A DNA stretch of 64,000 nt from IMG/VR virus record IMGVR_UViG_3300027839_000007, positions 1 through 64,000 of that record; one strand, given 5' to 3'. This stretch comes from a virus. This document shows positions 31,912 through 41,519 of the stretch, piece after piece. Made by a program: the position numbers and the translations under genes. The notes beneath the pieces are model-generated. The model saw nothing but the letters and a program-made list of their open reading frames with translations, had not been told where the DNA came from and searched no databases. Numbering within the stretch: position 1 is the first letter of the stretch; each line of letters begins with the position of its first letter.

Positions 31912-32026
31912 CAAGTTGCTGTGCCTCTTGCTTGGTATACTTTTCGGCATAGCGATTATGTTTGCCTACTTCGCGTACCGGGCCATGTTCATCGACGTGT
32001 ATCATCCGAAGCCCGTGTGGTTCTAG
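31904..32026 (+). CDS. Small membrane protein overlapping tubulin-like gene
   Basis: 40 residues from GTG 31904: MSSKLLCLLLGILFGIAIMF... a single hydrophobic helix (about 5-25) followed by a short polar tail (YHPKPVWF). The start overlaps the GTPase stop by 8 bases. It might anchor or modulate a membrane process, but nothing more can be said. Confidence 0.55.
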   Translation: MSSKLLCLLLGILFGIAIMFAYFAYRAMFIDVYHPKPVWF

Positions 32027-32035
32027 TGGTCCAAT

Positions 32036-32839
32036 ATGCGCATCCTCGTGCAGACAATATGCTGGAATGAAGAACACATGCTGCCGTACTTCCTGCGGCA
32101 TTATGACTACATAGCCGAGAAGATCATTGTCTATGACAACTACTCGACTGACTTCTCCCCGGTCATAGCGGACGCTCATCCCAAGACCGAGTTGCGCTTC
32201 TTTGACACCGACAACACTGCGCATGAAGCCAGGGAAGTGGCTGTCAAGGAGCAGGCAATTGAGAACGGACGTGATTACGACTGGGTGATCACGTGCGACA
32301 TGGACGAGTTCATCTGGCATCCCCGCCTGTTCTCGACGTTGCACAAGTACAAGGCCGCGGGGATCACGGTACCCACGTCCAGCTACTATCACATGGTGGC
32401 GGATGAGTTCCCCCGCACCCCGTTACAGATTTACAACGAGGTGGGGCAAGGTTTCAGGGGAATTAACAAGCACGTGATGTTCGACCCGGCTGGTGTGGAT
32501 AAAATCAATTACAGCCCTGGTTGTCATTACTGTGAGCCAACAGGGCCCAACGTCACGTTCGGTCCCACAGCTGGTGCCTGGGTTGATGACAAGTATTTCG
32601 GGGGCAGTCGTGACGGGCTCAAGGTATTTCACATGAGACTGCTTGGCTTGCAGTGGATGACAGAGCGTTTCCAGCAGCTTGCTGACAGGAAAAGCGAATA
32701 CGATAAGGAGCGTGATTTCGGCAAGCAGTATTTTCTAACTGAGAAGAAGCTGGGTAAGATATTCGGTGAGTGCCGTGCGGCATCTCGTAGTGTCTTTGGT
32801 CGAGTGGACGGATTCTATCCCAACGAGTATTTTGTGTAG
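32036..32839 (+). CDS. GT-A type glycosyltransferase (family 2/92-like)
   Basis: 267 residues. Starts LVQTICWNEEHMLPYFLRHY, then IIVYDNYSTDFS, and has WVITCDMDEFIW with the metal-binding DMDE at 88-91, the pattern of the Glyco_tranf_2_4 group. It would use a nucleotide sugar and divalent metal. The C-terminal 60 residues are basic and helical. Located between the tubulin-like operon and the DUF1599-like gene. Confidence 0.8.
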   Translation: MRILVQTICWNEEHMLPYFLRHYDYIAEKIIVYDNYSTDFSPVIADAHPKTELRFFDTDNTAHEAREVAVKEQAIENGRDYDWVITCDMDEFIWHPRLFSTLHKYKAAGITVPTSSYYHMVADEFPRTPLQIYNEVGQGFRGINKHVMFDPAGVDKINYSPGCHYCEPTGPNVTFGPTAGAWVDDKYFGGSRDGLKVFHMRLLGLQWMTERFQQLADRKSEYDKERDFGKQYFLTEKKLGKIFGECRAASRSVFGRVDGFYPNEYFV

Positions 32840-32849
32840 GGAGCCAGTA

Positions 32850-33209
32850 ATGCCAGAAACAAACGAACAACCCCGTGACTTGTTCACGTTCCTTCGCAGG
32901 GAGTATGAGCGGCAGGCAGAAAATAAGCCGACCTCTGCTTATACCGCGCTGCTGAGGTTCACCGAGTTCTCGTCTGCATACCTGTCTAAGAACCAGCCTA
33001 TTGCCACCTACTACGATGAGGGCGGCCTGGGACTGCAGCTGCAGGAGGGGCAACGTTTTGCCTTGTCATCGTCTATAAAGACAAGCATGCCTGATTCCAC
33101 CTCGATTCCAATTACCACGCCAGGACGCACGTGGATGCCGCAGGCTGATGAAATGCCTGTCGCGGAAGACACTTCCGTACCCATCACCGGTACGCCAGCT
33201 GACGAGTAG
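32850..33209 (+). CDS. Hypothetical protein
   Basis: 119 residues. ATG 32850 has agggag upstream; the frame is open further 5' but only inside the previous gene. N-terminal half is helical (DLFTFLRREYERQAENKPTS), C-terminal half is Thr/Pro/Ser-rich and probably disordered (SIPITTPGRTW, TSVPITGTPADE). Not recognised. Confidence 0.7.
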   Translation: MPETNEQPRDLFTFLRREYERQAENKPTSAYTALLRFTEFSSAYLSKNQPIATYYDEGGLGLQLQEGQRFALSSSIKTSMPDSTSIPITTPGRTWMPQADEMPVAEDTSVPITGTPADE

Positions 33210-33217
33210 TCCGATTT

Positions 33218-33233
33218 CTATTGGCGCCAATAG
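33218..33233. promoter_or_regulatory. Palindromic operator-like site, copy 2
   Basis: Perfect CTATTGGCGCCAATAG, extended by one pair (T33217/A33234). It begins 9 bases after the previous stop and ends 12 bases before the GTG of the DUF1599-like gene, so the ribosome site (agagga) starts inside or directly after it. Same sequence as at 9848 and 46163. Confidence 0.75.
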
Positions 33234-33245
33234 AGGAACGTAGTC

Positions 33246-33632
33246 GTGGACGAAGCCAAGGAACGTGAGAAGTTGTCCAAGCGTTTTGCAGATGTCCTTG
33301 AACAGGTCCATAACCAGACATCGTTCAATTTCTACACAGCGCTGATGGAGATTGCTGAGTTACATGCAAGGAAGCAGAAGGACTACGGGACGGAGCATGA
33401 TCCTTTTGCCAACGTACGTGCGAGCGAAGATTTCAGTATTCCTGCGTGGGTAGGCGCAATGCTGCGCGGGAATGACAAGGTGTCACGAATCAAGACGTAC
33501 ATTAGTAAAGGAACGCTGGCCAACGAGGGTGTTGAAGACGCTTTTCAGGACCTGGCCACGTACTCGTTGATTGCCCTCGTCCTGTTTAGGGAGGCCATGG
33601 ATGGCAAAGATCAACCTGAGGAACAGCAATAA
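33246..33632 (+). CDS. DUF1599-like nucleotide-modification-associated protein
   Basis: 128 residues, GTG start with agaggaa upstream. The pattern ALMEIAELHARKQKDYGTE, then DFSIPAWVGAMLRGNDKVSRI, then VEDAFQDLATYSLIAL fits the all-helical DUF1599 / nucleotide modification associated domain 1 family that occurs near DNA-base modification genes in phages, and relates in fold to MazG-like NTP pyrophosphohydrolases. It may act on modified nucleotides; the specific substrate cannot be read from sequence. It is directly preceded by the palindromic site and overlaps the HNH-like gene by 32 bases. Confidence 0.75.
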   Translation: MDEAKEREKLSKRFADVLEQVHNQTSFNFYTALMEIAELHARKQKDYGTEHDPFANVRASEDFSIPAWVGAMLRGNDKVSRIKTYISKGTLANEGVEDAFQDLATYSLIALVLFREAMDGKDQPEEQQ

Positions 33633-33870
33633 ACCCGTTCACGTGGACGCACAGGATACGCACCTCGTTGAGAAGCGTTGGGAGCTTCACAGCAACGGGT
33701 ACGTTATCTGTCGTGAAACGGTGAAGGTGGGTACCACGTCCTGCAGGCGTTGCTTGTATCTCCACCGGGCTATCATGTCGCCTGGCCGTAGTCAGCGGAT
33801 ACGTTTCCGTGATGGCGATCCATTGAACTGTCGTCGGAAGAACCTGCGCGTGGTGGGACCTGTTGGTTAA
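33601..33870 (+). CDS. Degenerate HNH/AP2-type DNA-binding protein
   Basis: 89 residues. The layout HLVEKRWELHSNGYVICRE, LHRAIMSP, and DGDPLNCRRKNLRVV is that of HNH homing endonucleases with an AP2-like region, where the core is usually (V)DHINGD-LDNRRENLR. Here the catalytic DH is replaced (IRFRDGD), so nuclease activity is doubtful while DNA binding may remain. It overlaps the DUF1599-like gene by 32 bases. It may be a domesticated or decayed homing endonuclease. Confidence 0.7.
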   Translation: MAKINLRNSNKPVHVDAQDTHLVEKRWELHSNGYVICRETVKVGTTSCRRCLYLHRAIMSPGRSQRIRFRDGDPLNCRRKNLRVVGPVG

Positions 33871-33935
33871 CTCTTCTAGTGCTGTATCTCGACCTCTAGT
33901 AAGATGGGTTTTGTCGTGCTTCTGGTGCCCTAGCT

Positions 33936-35786
33936 ATGCCATTCAAATCCAAAGCTCAGCGTAGGTACATGTACGCTAAACATCCGCGTATAGCTGAGCT
34001 TTGGTCCAAGAAGGACAAGACGTTGAAGAACCTGCCTGAGAAGAAGAAAAAGAGTAAGAAAAAGGCCAGCGGGCCATTCAAGAAGAAGGACACGTTGCAC
34101 CGGCAGGCGGTAATCGTGGACAAAGGTGTGGCAGCAGGTAAACCGGTAACACGTGTAGATGAAGACGACGAGACACCGGCTTACTACAGCGACGAGCGCG
34201 GCACGTCCGAAGACGCGCAGATCTGGAGCCGTGAAGAGGCAGAGGCAGCGCGAAAAGAACGTAAGAAAAAGAGTAAGAAAGAAGCTGTCTGGACGGTCAA
34301 GAACTCTCAACTTCATGGGCTTGGTTTGTTCAGTAACCAGGCTGTTGCGCCGGGACAAACAATCGTCAAGGCTGCCAAGCGCATGGGTGGCCAGGACGGG
34401 CTGGATCGCTACGAGATCACGTTTGCGACGCGCTACGCCAACCATTCCGGTACTCCTAACGCACGCCTCAAGAAGGTAGCGAGCGGTAGGGTGGAGATCA
34501 TTGCAGAACAACCTATCAAGGCAGGAGCTGAAGTACTGGTTGATTATCACCGTACACAGTCAGCGCTTGGTCCAGGGTCGTATATGACGTATCGAGGTAA
34601 GGTGCGCGCCACCAGGGATCAGCTGGAGAAGCAGGCCGCAGGGTATTTGAAGTTTGCTCAACCAGCTCCGCAGCCACAACCGCAACAACCGCAACAACCG
34701 CAACAGCCGGGACAGGAGCAGCAACAGCCGGGACAGGAGCAGCCGCAGCCAGGTTTCGTGCCAGGCTCTATTGCAGCGCAGGCAGCTGTGACGCCCGAGC
34801 AGCAGGCACACGTATCACCGGAAGCCGTGACTGCCGCACAACAGCAGGGTCAGCAGCCAGCTCAGCCAGAACAACCGGGGGCACCTGTTCAGCCACAACA
34901 GCCTCCCCAGGCTATTCAGCAGGCTAAGCAGGGCGCATCGCTCTTCCTCGCCAGGATTAAACGCGCTACCGGCCCTGAATTAGCCCCCTCTCCGCCCATA
35001 AATGAAGCGAAGAATCAGATGAACGTGGTTGCTCCGCAGCCAGATCCCATCATGGCTCAGAAGAGTATGAAGCCACCCGTGCCGCAGCTCGGCGGACAGA
35101 TGCCTATTGCCACTCCGTCCAGCACATCACTCGGGGTTAATTCCATGTCGGGTGGCGCGCCGCCCATGCCCAAGCTGGCAGCTGAGCACAACCAATGGCT
35201 GGCTAAGAATGCAGTGAATACAAGCACTGCGTTACTTGCTGGCGGCGCATTGCTGGGTACAGCTGCGGGTATCCCCTACGGCATCGCCAAGTGGAAAGAG
35301 TCACGCAAGGAGGACGCCAAGATGGAAAAAGCTGTTGAGCGAAACCTGCGTGAGCGCCGTGCCCGTCGTGTTGCCGGGGAGCGTTGGGAAGACGAGAAGA
35401 AGAAGGAAGAAGAGGAAGAGAAAGAGAAACAGGCTAGCACCCTGGAGTTTGCGGACGAGGAGGAACTGGCAGCATCGTGGGTGCGACTGCACCTGGCCAA
35501 GGCCGCACACGGTCCGACCGATAGCCACTCCACCACTTACGACCGGGTGAAAACTTCGTGGGATGACCACGAGAAGACTGCAGCACGCAAGACTCCTGCT
35601 CCCTGGTGGGTGCCAGCCCCGGGTAAGAAAAAGAAGAAGAAGAAGGATCCCACCACCAAGCAGCGTCGTAAGGGTGCACCGCGCACGACAACACGCACGA
35701 AGATCAAGCGTGACGGCAAGAAGGGCGAGTCAACGATCACAACTCGCTCGCGTCCTGGTAAAAAGGTTGAGAAGTCATACAAATAG
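33936..35786 (+). CDS. Large low-complexity protein with SET methyltransferase-like domain
   Basis: 616 residues. Residues 1-116 are Lys-rich (KKKKSKKKASGPFKK) and start with MPFKSKAQRRYMYAKHP, a phage-type opening. Residues about 117-206 fit a SET domain: QLHGLGLFSNQAVAPGQTI, then RYANHSGTPN (167-175, the NHSxxPN SAM/active-site motif) and AGAEVLVDYH (197-205, the ELxxDY motif). SET proteins methylate lysines using S-adenosylmethionine. From about 240 it is Gln/Pro-rich, then a glycine-rich hydrophobic hairpin (LLAGGALLGTAAGIPYG near 427-444), a Glu/Lys-rich coil, and a very basic tail. It leads a block of large virion-like genes. The Lys-rich segments could be its own substrates; this is inference. 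Confidence 0.75.
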   Translation: MPFKSKAQRRYMYAKHPRIAELWSKKDKTLKNLPEKKKKSKKKASGPFKKKDTLHRQAVIVDKGVAAGKPVTRVDEDDETPAYYSDERGTSEDAQIWSREEAEAARKERKKKSKKEAVWTVKNSQLHGLGLFSNQAVAPGQTIVKAAKRMGGQDGLDRYEITFATRYANHSGTPNARLKKVASGRVEIIAEQPIKAGAEVLVDYHRTQSALGPGSYMTYRGKVRATRDQLEKQAAGYLKFAQPAPQPQPQQPQQPQQPGQEQQQPGQEQPQPGFVPGSIAAQAAVTPEQQAHVSPEAVTAAQQQGQQPAQPEQPGAPVQPQQPPQAIQQAKQGASLFLARIKRATGPELAPSPPINEAKNQMNVVAPQPDPIMAQKSMKPPVPQLGGQMPIATPSSTSLGVNSMSGGAPPMPKLAAEHNQWLAKNAVNTSTALLAGGALLGTAAGIPYGIAKWKESRKEDAKMEKAVERNLRERRARRVAGERWEDEKKKEEEEEKEKQASTLEFADEEELAASWVRLHLAKAAHGPTDSHSTTYDRVKTSWDDHEKTAARKTPAPWWVPAPGKKKKKKKDPTTKQRRKGAPRTTTRTKIKRDGKKGESTITTRSRPGKKVEKSYK

Positions 35787-35798
35787 TGAGTTATCGAC

Positions 35799-37070
35799 AT
35801 GAAGTGGGATAGAACCAAGCGCGGTAATGCGAATCTCGTGCAGCAACACACGGCTGCCGGGCTAGCTCCTGATGCAGCTGTAGCGAAAGCCTATCCTGGC
35901 TGGCCAGATGCCAAGAAGCAGCAATTGGTTGCACAGATGGGTGGTGATGCTAAGGAGCGTGAGGAACTGGAGCAGTGGCAGATGACTGTCGAGGAAGATG
36001 ATCCTGGCATTAATGAGAAGGGACGTCGATTGAAGGTGCTGCAAGATGCTGACTTGAAGAGAAAAGATCATGTGAAACTGGCGATGCGGACAACTGATCG
36101 AGATAAGAATGCAGCACGTCGTGTTATAGAAAAAGCCGCGGACATAGAGGGGAATCTTTCTTCGTACCTCGATGATGTCGGTGGTGACTTCATCCCTGAT
36201 GAATATGTAGCCAGTAGTATGCTCAGGCCGCCAACAGCAACGAATACGGCCATCGGTGCCGGTGTCGGCGGCGTCATTGGCGCGCTTATCAACTACCTGC
36301 GTAAGAAAAGCCCCGTTCGTGGTGCCTTCACCGGTGGGCTAACTGGTGCGGGCCTTGCTGCGGGTTCTGATATGGCTGGAAATGTGGGAGGGGGTCTTGG
36401 GTATTTGGCATCCGGCAACCTCGGCCTCCGGCAGGGGCCTTCCTCCACTATCGGTCGTCAGCTCTCGTCACCGGTGGGTGCGGGACTCGGTGGCCTGGGC
36501 GGGTACAGTCTTGCGCAGTATCTTCTGGACAGGGATGAAAAAGACGAGGAAAAGGAAGCGGCCTGCCGAGTCATCTCGAAGGTCACCAGCCTGGTCAAGG
36601 ACCCGAAGAAGCACAAGTGGCTGGGCGACAGCAGGGAAGGGTTCGGTCACTGGGCTGGTCCTCCCAGTGTTGCCAAGGGTGACATCGAGCCCAAGAACGT
36701 GAAGGCGGCGCATAAGCCATGCTCGGCCAAGCATGACTGTGATAAGGCGCATCCCGGAATGACACACAAAGAGTGGAAGGCATTGAAGGGACAGCGACAC
36801 GAGATCCAGAAGAACGCAGGTGTTTCTCGTGAGGCACTTGGAGCTATTCTGGGAGCTTTGCTTGGTGGTGCTGGTGGTTATCACTTGGCTAACCAGATGG
36901 CTGAGCCAGGTTCTGCCATTGGTGGCGAGGTACACCCGTGGCGTCCGGGTTATCCCAGCAACTGGAAAGAGGGACTGATAGGCGCTGCAATTACCGGCAT
37001 TCCTTCCGCTGCGCTGGGAGGATACATTGGAAGCGCACTCACCCCCAAGGATGAGGATGAGGAAGAATAA
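35799..37070 (+). CDS. Virion-like protein with glycine-rich membrane hairpins
   Basis: 423 residues, not recognised. N-terminal about 130 residues are charged and helical. Two glycine-rich hydrophobic regions (AIGAGVGGVIGALINYL near 151-167, and ALGAILGALLGGAGGYHLA near 347-365, with IGAAITGIPSAALGGYIGSAL near the end) look like membrane-inserting hairpins. A Cys/His-rich patch (CSAKHDCDKAHPGMTHKEW) lies near 308-326. The ATG follows the previous stop by 12 bases and the stop overlaps the next start (TAATG). The layout suggests a virion protein that interacts with membrane during DNA entry. Confidence 0.72.
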   Translation: MKWDRTKRGNANLVQQHTAAGLAPDAAVAKAYPGWPDAKKQQLVAQMGGDAKEREELEQWQMTVEEDDPGINEKGRRLKVLQDADLKRKDHVKLAMRTTDRDKNAARRVIEKAADIEGNLSSYLDDVGGDFIPDEYVASSMLRPPTATNTAIGAGVGGVIGALINYLRKKSPVRGAFTGGLTGAGLAAGSDMAGNVGGGLGYLASGNLGLRQGPSSTIGRQLSSPVGAGLGGLGGYSLAQYLLDRDEKDEEKEAACRVISKVTSLVKDPKKHKWLGDSREGFGHWAGPPSVAKGDIEPKNVKAAHKPCSAKHDCDKAHPGMTHKEWKALKGQRHEIQKNAGVSREALGAILGALLGGAGGYHLANQMAEPGSAIGGEVHPWRPGYPSNWKEGLIGAAITGIPSAALGGYIGSALTPKDEDEEE

Positions 37071-40000
37071 TGGCTGACAAACCGGTATTTCCTTCTCTCC
37101 TTAACATTGGGGAAGAGAAGAAGAAGAAAGAGGAGCGCGAGCGTCGTAAAGACCCCAATTTTCCCTGGATGCCGCTCGGGGTTGCTGGTGGCCTAGGGCT
37201 GGGCGGACTCGGCGCATATCAGGCTGGGCGCGGCATGGGTGCTGTCGGAGAGGCTACGTTCGCAGACTTTTATGATTTTATGCACAAGGCACGCGGAGGG
37301 GCTCCGTCATTTAAGCCCTGGGACTGGGTAAAAGGTAAGCCCTGGGAAGCCAACCCAGACGCCGTCGCCAGTTTCGAGGCCGACGAGGCTAAGGGCCGGT
37401 ACTTTGATGCCATACAGCCCAGCGAAGCTCTTCTCAAAGCTCGCGTGTCCAGCCTTGACACGAGTGTTTTGCAGCAAGGGAACGATGTTATCTCGTTCAC
37501 CTTAAACGCCGAGGATATGCTTGGCTCCCAGATGGGATATTTCGGACTGGGTGCCACCCTGATGGGTGAGCCTCTCTACGAAGGAGGGGCTACCGGCCTT
37601 GACGCTATGATGGGGGCGCGTAGTCCCAGGCAGAACTGGTGGTTTAAGAAGCTTTTTCCTATTGATGATATTTATGCTGGGCATGGCACCACCAAGTCGC
37701 AGTTCGGAGTTGATCCCACGCGGGGCTGGCCAGGTAAACGAGAAGAGACGACAACCAAGCACAAGCTTCCCGGCCTCGCCAGAGGTGAGAAGATTGAATC
37801 ATCCCCAGGCCACAAGAGTGATAGTCAGACTGACAAAAGCCGACTTAGTGGGTATGTGCTGCCAGAGGCGTTGTACAGGGGTACCCCTGAGACAAATCCC
37901 AGGCACTGGAAACATCATGCGCGTAAGCTTCGTGGATTAGATTTCCCCAATACGGGGGGTGCTTGGTTACAACAACCCCGTCAGCAGGATCTGGCTGAGA
38001 AACACCAGCACCGCGAGGTTGCGCGTTGGCCACACACCGACCCGAATACTGGACAAGATGTAGGCGGGTACTGGGGTGGTGTCGAGGGGCATTACGGAGG
38101 GTTTTCTAGAAGCCCTGCGCATGCAATGGAGCAGCTCTATCTCGAAACGTATAGCGCCGTAGACGGAAGCATTAATAAGCTTGGCCAGGCTAGGCAATAC
38201 GCACTCCAGCAAGTTGCCCAAGGACTTAATCCGGCTAGTTTTAAAGAGGCCTACATAGATAAGTTTGTAGAGCTGTGGAGCCCGGTTGATACAGAGGGGC
38301 AGCACCCGTGGTCACAGGACTTCATGCCACAGCAAGGTGAAACTTCACTGGCCGCCCGAGCTAAGGCCCAGGCTGCGCTGGCCGCGGCACAAGCCAACCA
38401 GAAAAAGTACCTGGAGCTTCATCCGGGCCTGCAGCCTGGCGACGCGGGGCCGGTCGATGTTACGCAGACGCAGGCGCAGACGCAGGCGCTGGCTAAGGCG
38501 GTAACTGAGGCCGAGACCGCGTCGACGGCCGCCGCTCGTCCGTGGACAACGTCAACCGGTTTGCTCGGAGCGGCTACGGCTACTGCAACAAAGCAGCCAT
38601 TTGTACGCAGAAAGATACGTAATACTGCGTCAAAGATCATTGATGTCGTAGAGAGAAGGCTTGCGGAGCGTGGGGGACAGCCCGAGCGCGGCCTTGATCC
38701 TACCTGGGAGGCCAAGTACCCCGTTAACTTAGCTGCGCTACAAAAGCAGCGTGCCGCTGATCCGCTGTCTGCCACGTACAACAAGAAATTTGTTGATCAG
38801 ACGCCCGCTATCAGGCATGTACTTGGCCTCAAAGATCATAAAGCCACTGCCGAGGCCATGCATGACGTACAGCGACATGCTATGAAGATTCAAGAAGAGC
38901 TGGCCGAGCAGGGACTGAATCCGCTGGAAGTCACCAAGAAGATTTATGAGTCTTTGCAGGATCCGCAAAACGAACAACTGGGGACGATTGCTCAGCTGGC
39001 TTCTACTGGTGGCGGTCCTCTTGTTTTTCCATTATCTGCAGTCGCTTACAGGGCGATTGGAGAAGCCATGGCTGTGCCCGGGCACGTTGCGCGGGGAGCT
39101 AAAGCATTGTCACCGTATTTCAAGTATATTGGTGCAGGGATGCTTGGACTGGGATCCATCTACGGGATTCATGCGATACATAAGTACTTCAAAGAAAAGC
39201 GGCGGTTCGAAGAACAAGAAGAAGAATTAGAAAAGGAGAGCGCTGTGAGTGCCTTTCTAAAGTTTGCGAGTGATCTCATTACCAAGAGTGCGGCTGTTGG
39301 TGATGATGATGATAAGGATGACTCCAAGTCTGATAAGAAGTCAGACAAGCCTAAGGCTAAGCCCAAGGCCAAAGCCAAGGCTAAGCCCAAGGTATCCAAT
39401 GAACCGGGATCCGCTAGCGCTGAGGGTAAGTCTGACGAACCCAGCTATGCGAAGGAGCCACGACCCAATCTGACATGGGGCGAGGAGTGGGACGAGAGCA
39501 AGATTGATCCAGACTACCGTCCGTACTTGGATGAAAGACAGGACGCTAGTACCAGAAGCTCTGCACGTATTTCCAATGAACGACGAAAACGTTTCAACAA
39601 TCCCAGCAGCGGTGGGTTCACGTATAATGCCCAAGGTAGCCGACGTAAGATGCGACCGGGCGAGAGTTACCCGAATGAAGATCAGTTTCTCTTCCAGGCT
39701 CTTGCTAAAAACCCTAATTATTTGACGAACCCAGAGGCGATCAAACACTACAAACAGAAGTATCCTGGTTTGATTAGGAACGCTGCACAGGCTCGTCGGG
39801 AGAACCGTCGAGGCGGCGGCCAAAGCATTGCCCAGAGTTGGCGCGCATACAGTCAAAAACGGAGTCGCGTTCCGCAGAAGGAGGTTGATCCACAAGCTAA
39901 GGGGCCTAGGGCAGGTGGGGCGAAGTCTAAAGCCCAGGGGCAGCAGCCGTCAGCACCTGCTCAACCATCGACTGGCGATGCAGCCATTGAAGAACTCAAG

Positions 40001-41506
40001 AGGATTCGCGGGGTATCCCCGAGCGATAGTGGTGCTGCGAGCAGGGCAATGGCTAGTGGTCGCGATGGTGCTGAGAGTTACAAAGTGCGGGATATCCCCG
40101 GGTACAGTGATGATACAGTCCCGGCGCCCTACCAGAATCGAACTAAGTCGAAAAGCTGGCTTGAGCCCAGTCACGGGGATGACACCTACGGTGGTCAGTC
40201 CGCCTTTGATCCCGCGTACCGGGCTCACGTGAAGAACCGTACGGACCTAGCCAATCGGAATATTGATACGTATAACTCGATGGGACGTAGGGGTGGATCG
40301 CTCGAAAGCCGAGATGCCTCACTGGAGGCGATGGGCCTGCCCAGTCGTGAAGAGATGGCCAGGCGCCACGGGTCATACGGAAAGTTCACCAAGCAGCGCG
40401 GCGGCAAGGGCGGGCATATTGACACTACGGGCCTAGGCGGTCGTATGGCCAACCTCGCCCACATGCGCGCTAATCAAGGGCCAGCGCTGCAGCAACGTGC
40501 TGCACGCAAGCAACAGGAGCGTGAACAGCTTGATGCAGATGTCCAGGCTGGTAGAGACAGGGGACATATGACCCGGGTTAACGCCTTAAGTCGTATGACC
40601 GGTCTACCTCTCGACGCGCAGTCTACGCCGCAAGAGCTGCGGGACGCCCAGACATCCTGGCGTCTGCAGAATGCGGGACGGAAGCAGCGTAGACGGACTC
40701 ATGGCGCTATCAGCAATAGGGCGGTGCAGTTGGTAAACGAGGAGGGCTACAGCTCGGGCGATGCCATGCGTATGGCGCAAGAAGAATATGCCAACAAGAG
40801 CGCCCCGCCGAAGCCACGTATGTCCGACAGTAGAGCGCGCAGTAATACGCAACGGACGGTCACCGATCTCGACCGGCAAATCCGGCAAGCCAGGAGTCCC
40901 AGGCATAAGGCGACCCTACGTGGTCGTCGCCGGATCGCCCAGCGGAGACTCGATCAACTGAACGATCAAGCCCAGGCGCCAGCAGCACGGGCAATGGCAC
41001 AAGGACGGCAGCCGCAGCCAAGTGCTGACAGACCGGGTGGTCGGCCCGAGACAGCCCAGCCTGTGTCGGGTCAGCCAGGTGCTATGGGATGGCCGGGTGG
41101 GCCAACAGCATTACCTGGTGATCCGAAGCAGACTCCACCTGCGCAGGCCCCTACATCTCCGCCGCCGTCTCCCACGCCCAAAGATCTTCCTAAGGACCTT
41201 CCCCCCGGCAAGCAGCATCGTAGTGGGATGATGGAGCGAGTCCCGCAACCGCCTGTCCGTCCGCCTGCCAGGCCGTCGACTGGTGGGGATCATCTTCCCC
41301 CGCCAGTACCGGCAGCACCGCCTACTGGGGCCGGGTCGTCGCCGAAGCTGCCGCCAAGGAAACAGCCGGGTCCGCAGGGCGGCGCAACCTCTGGTAGGGG
41401 TGGTATTTTCAGTAGGCCTCCAACCACCGGCGAGCCTTTCGAGGGACCGAAGCCGACGCCAATTAAGCCCAGACCGCAGGGCGTGGTGGGGCCAAAAACG
41501 AAGTAG
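37070..41506 (+). CDS. Giant virion-like protein 1
   Basis: 1478 residues, not recognised. N-terminus is charged, with a Gly-rich hydrophobic segment (about 36-55, GVAGGLGLGGLGAYQAG). The middle has long Ala/Gln-rich helical regions (about 425-500), a hydrophobic hairpin near 650-710 (GGGPLVFPLSAVAYRAIG, then YIGAGMLGLGSIYGIHAI), a Lys/Asp-rich run (DDDKDDSKSDKKSDKPK near 745-761) and a Lys/Ala/Pro low-complexity stretch. From about 770 on it is basic, Arg/Gly/Gln/Pro-rich and largely disordered. It is probably an internal or tape-measure-like virion component. No catalytic domain was seen. Confidence 0.75.
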   Translation: MADKPVFPSLLNIGEEKKKKEERERRKDPNFPWMPLGVAGGLGLGGLGAYQAGRGMGAVGEATFADFYDFMHKARGGAPSFKPWDWVKGKPWEANPDAVASFEADEAKGRYFDAIQPSEALLKARVSSLDTSVLQQGNDVISFTLNAEDMLGSQMGYFGLGATLMGEPLYEGGATGLDAMMGARSPRQNWWFKKLFPIDDIYAGHGTTKSQFGVDPTRGWPGKREETTTKHKLPGLARGEKIESSPGHKSDSQTDKSRLSGYVLPEALYRGTPETNPRHWKHHARKLRGLDFPNTGGAWLQQPRQQDLAEKHQHREVARWPHTDPNTGQDVGGYWGGVEGHYGGFSRSPAHAMEQLYLETYSAVDGSINKLGQARQYALQQVAQGLNPASFKEAYIDKFVELWSPVDTEGQHPWSQDFMPQQGETSLAARAKAQAALAAAQANQKKYLELHPGLQPGDAGPVDVTQTQAQTQALAKAVTEAETASTAAARPWTTSTGLLGAATATATKQPFVRRKIRNTASKIIDVVERRLAERGGQPERGLDPTWEAKYPVNLAALQKQRAADPLSATYNKKFVDQTPAIRHVLGLKDHKATAEAMHDVQRHAMKIQEELAEQGLNPLEVTKKIYESLQDPQNEQLGTIAQLASTGGGPLVFPLSAVAYRAIGEAMAVPGHVARGAKALSPYFKYIGAGMLGLGSIYGIHAIHKYFKEKRRFEEQEEELEKESAVSAFLKFASDLITKSAAVGDDDDKDDSKSDKKSDKPKAKPKAKAKAKPKVSNEPGSASAEGKSDEPSYAKEPRPNLTWGEEWDESKIDPDYRPYLDERQDASTRSSARISNERRKRFNNPSSGGFTYNAQGSRRKMRPGESYPNEDQFLFQALAKNPNYLTNPEAIKHYKQKYPGLIRNAAQARRENRRGGGQSIAQSWRAYSQKRSRVPQKEVDPQAKGPRAGGAKSKAQGQQPSAPAQPSTGDAAIEELKRIRGVSPSDSGAASRAMASGRDGAESYKVRDIPGYSDDTVPAPYQNRTKSKSWLEPSHGDDTYGGQSAFDPAYRAHVKNRTDLANRNIDTYNSMGRRGGSLESRDASLEAMGLPSREEMARRHGSYGKFTKQRGGKGGHIDTTGLGGRMANLAHMRANQGPALQQRAARKQQEREQLDADVQAGRDRGHMTRVNALSRMTGLPLDAQSTPQELRDAQTSWRLQNAGRKQRRRTHGAISNRAVQLVNEEGYSSGDAMRMAQEEYANKSAPPKPRMSDSRARSNTQRTVTDLDRQIRQARSPRHKATLRGRRRIAQRRLDQLNDQAQAPAARAMAQGRQPQPSADRPGGRPETAQPVSGQPGAMGWPGGPTALPGDPKQTPPAQAPTSPPPSPTPKDLPKDLPPGKQHRSGMMERVPQPPVRPPARPSTGGDHLPPPVPAAPPTGAGSSPKLPPRKQPGPQGGATSGRGGIFSRPPTTGEPFEGPKPTPIKPRPQGVVGPKTK

Positions 41507-41519
41507 GAATACGCTCACG

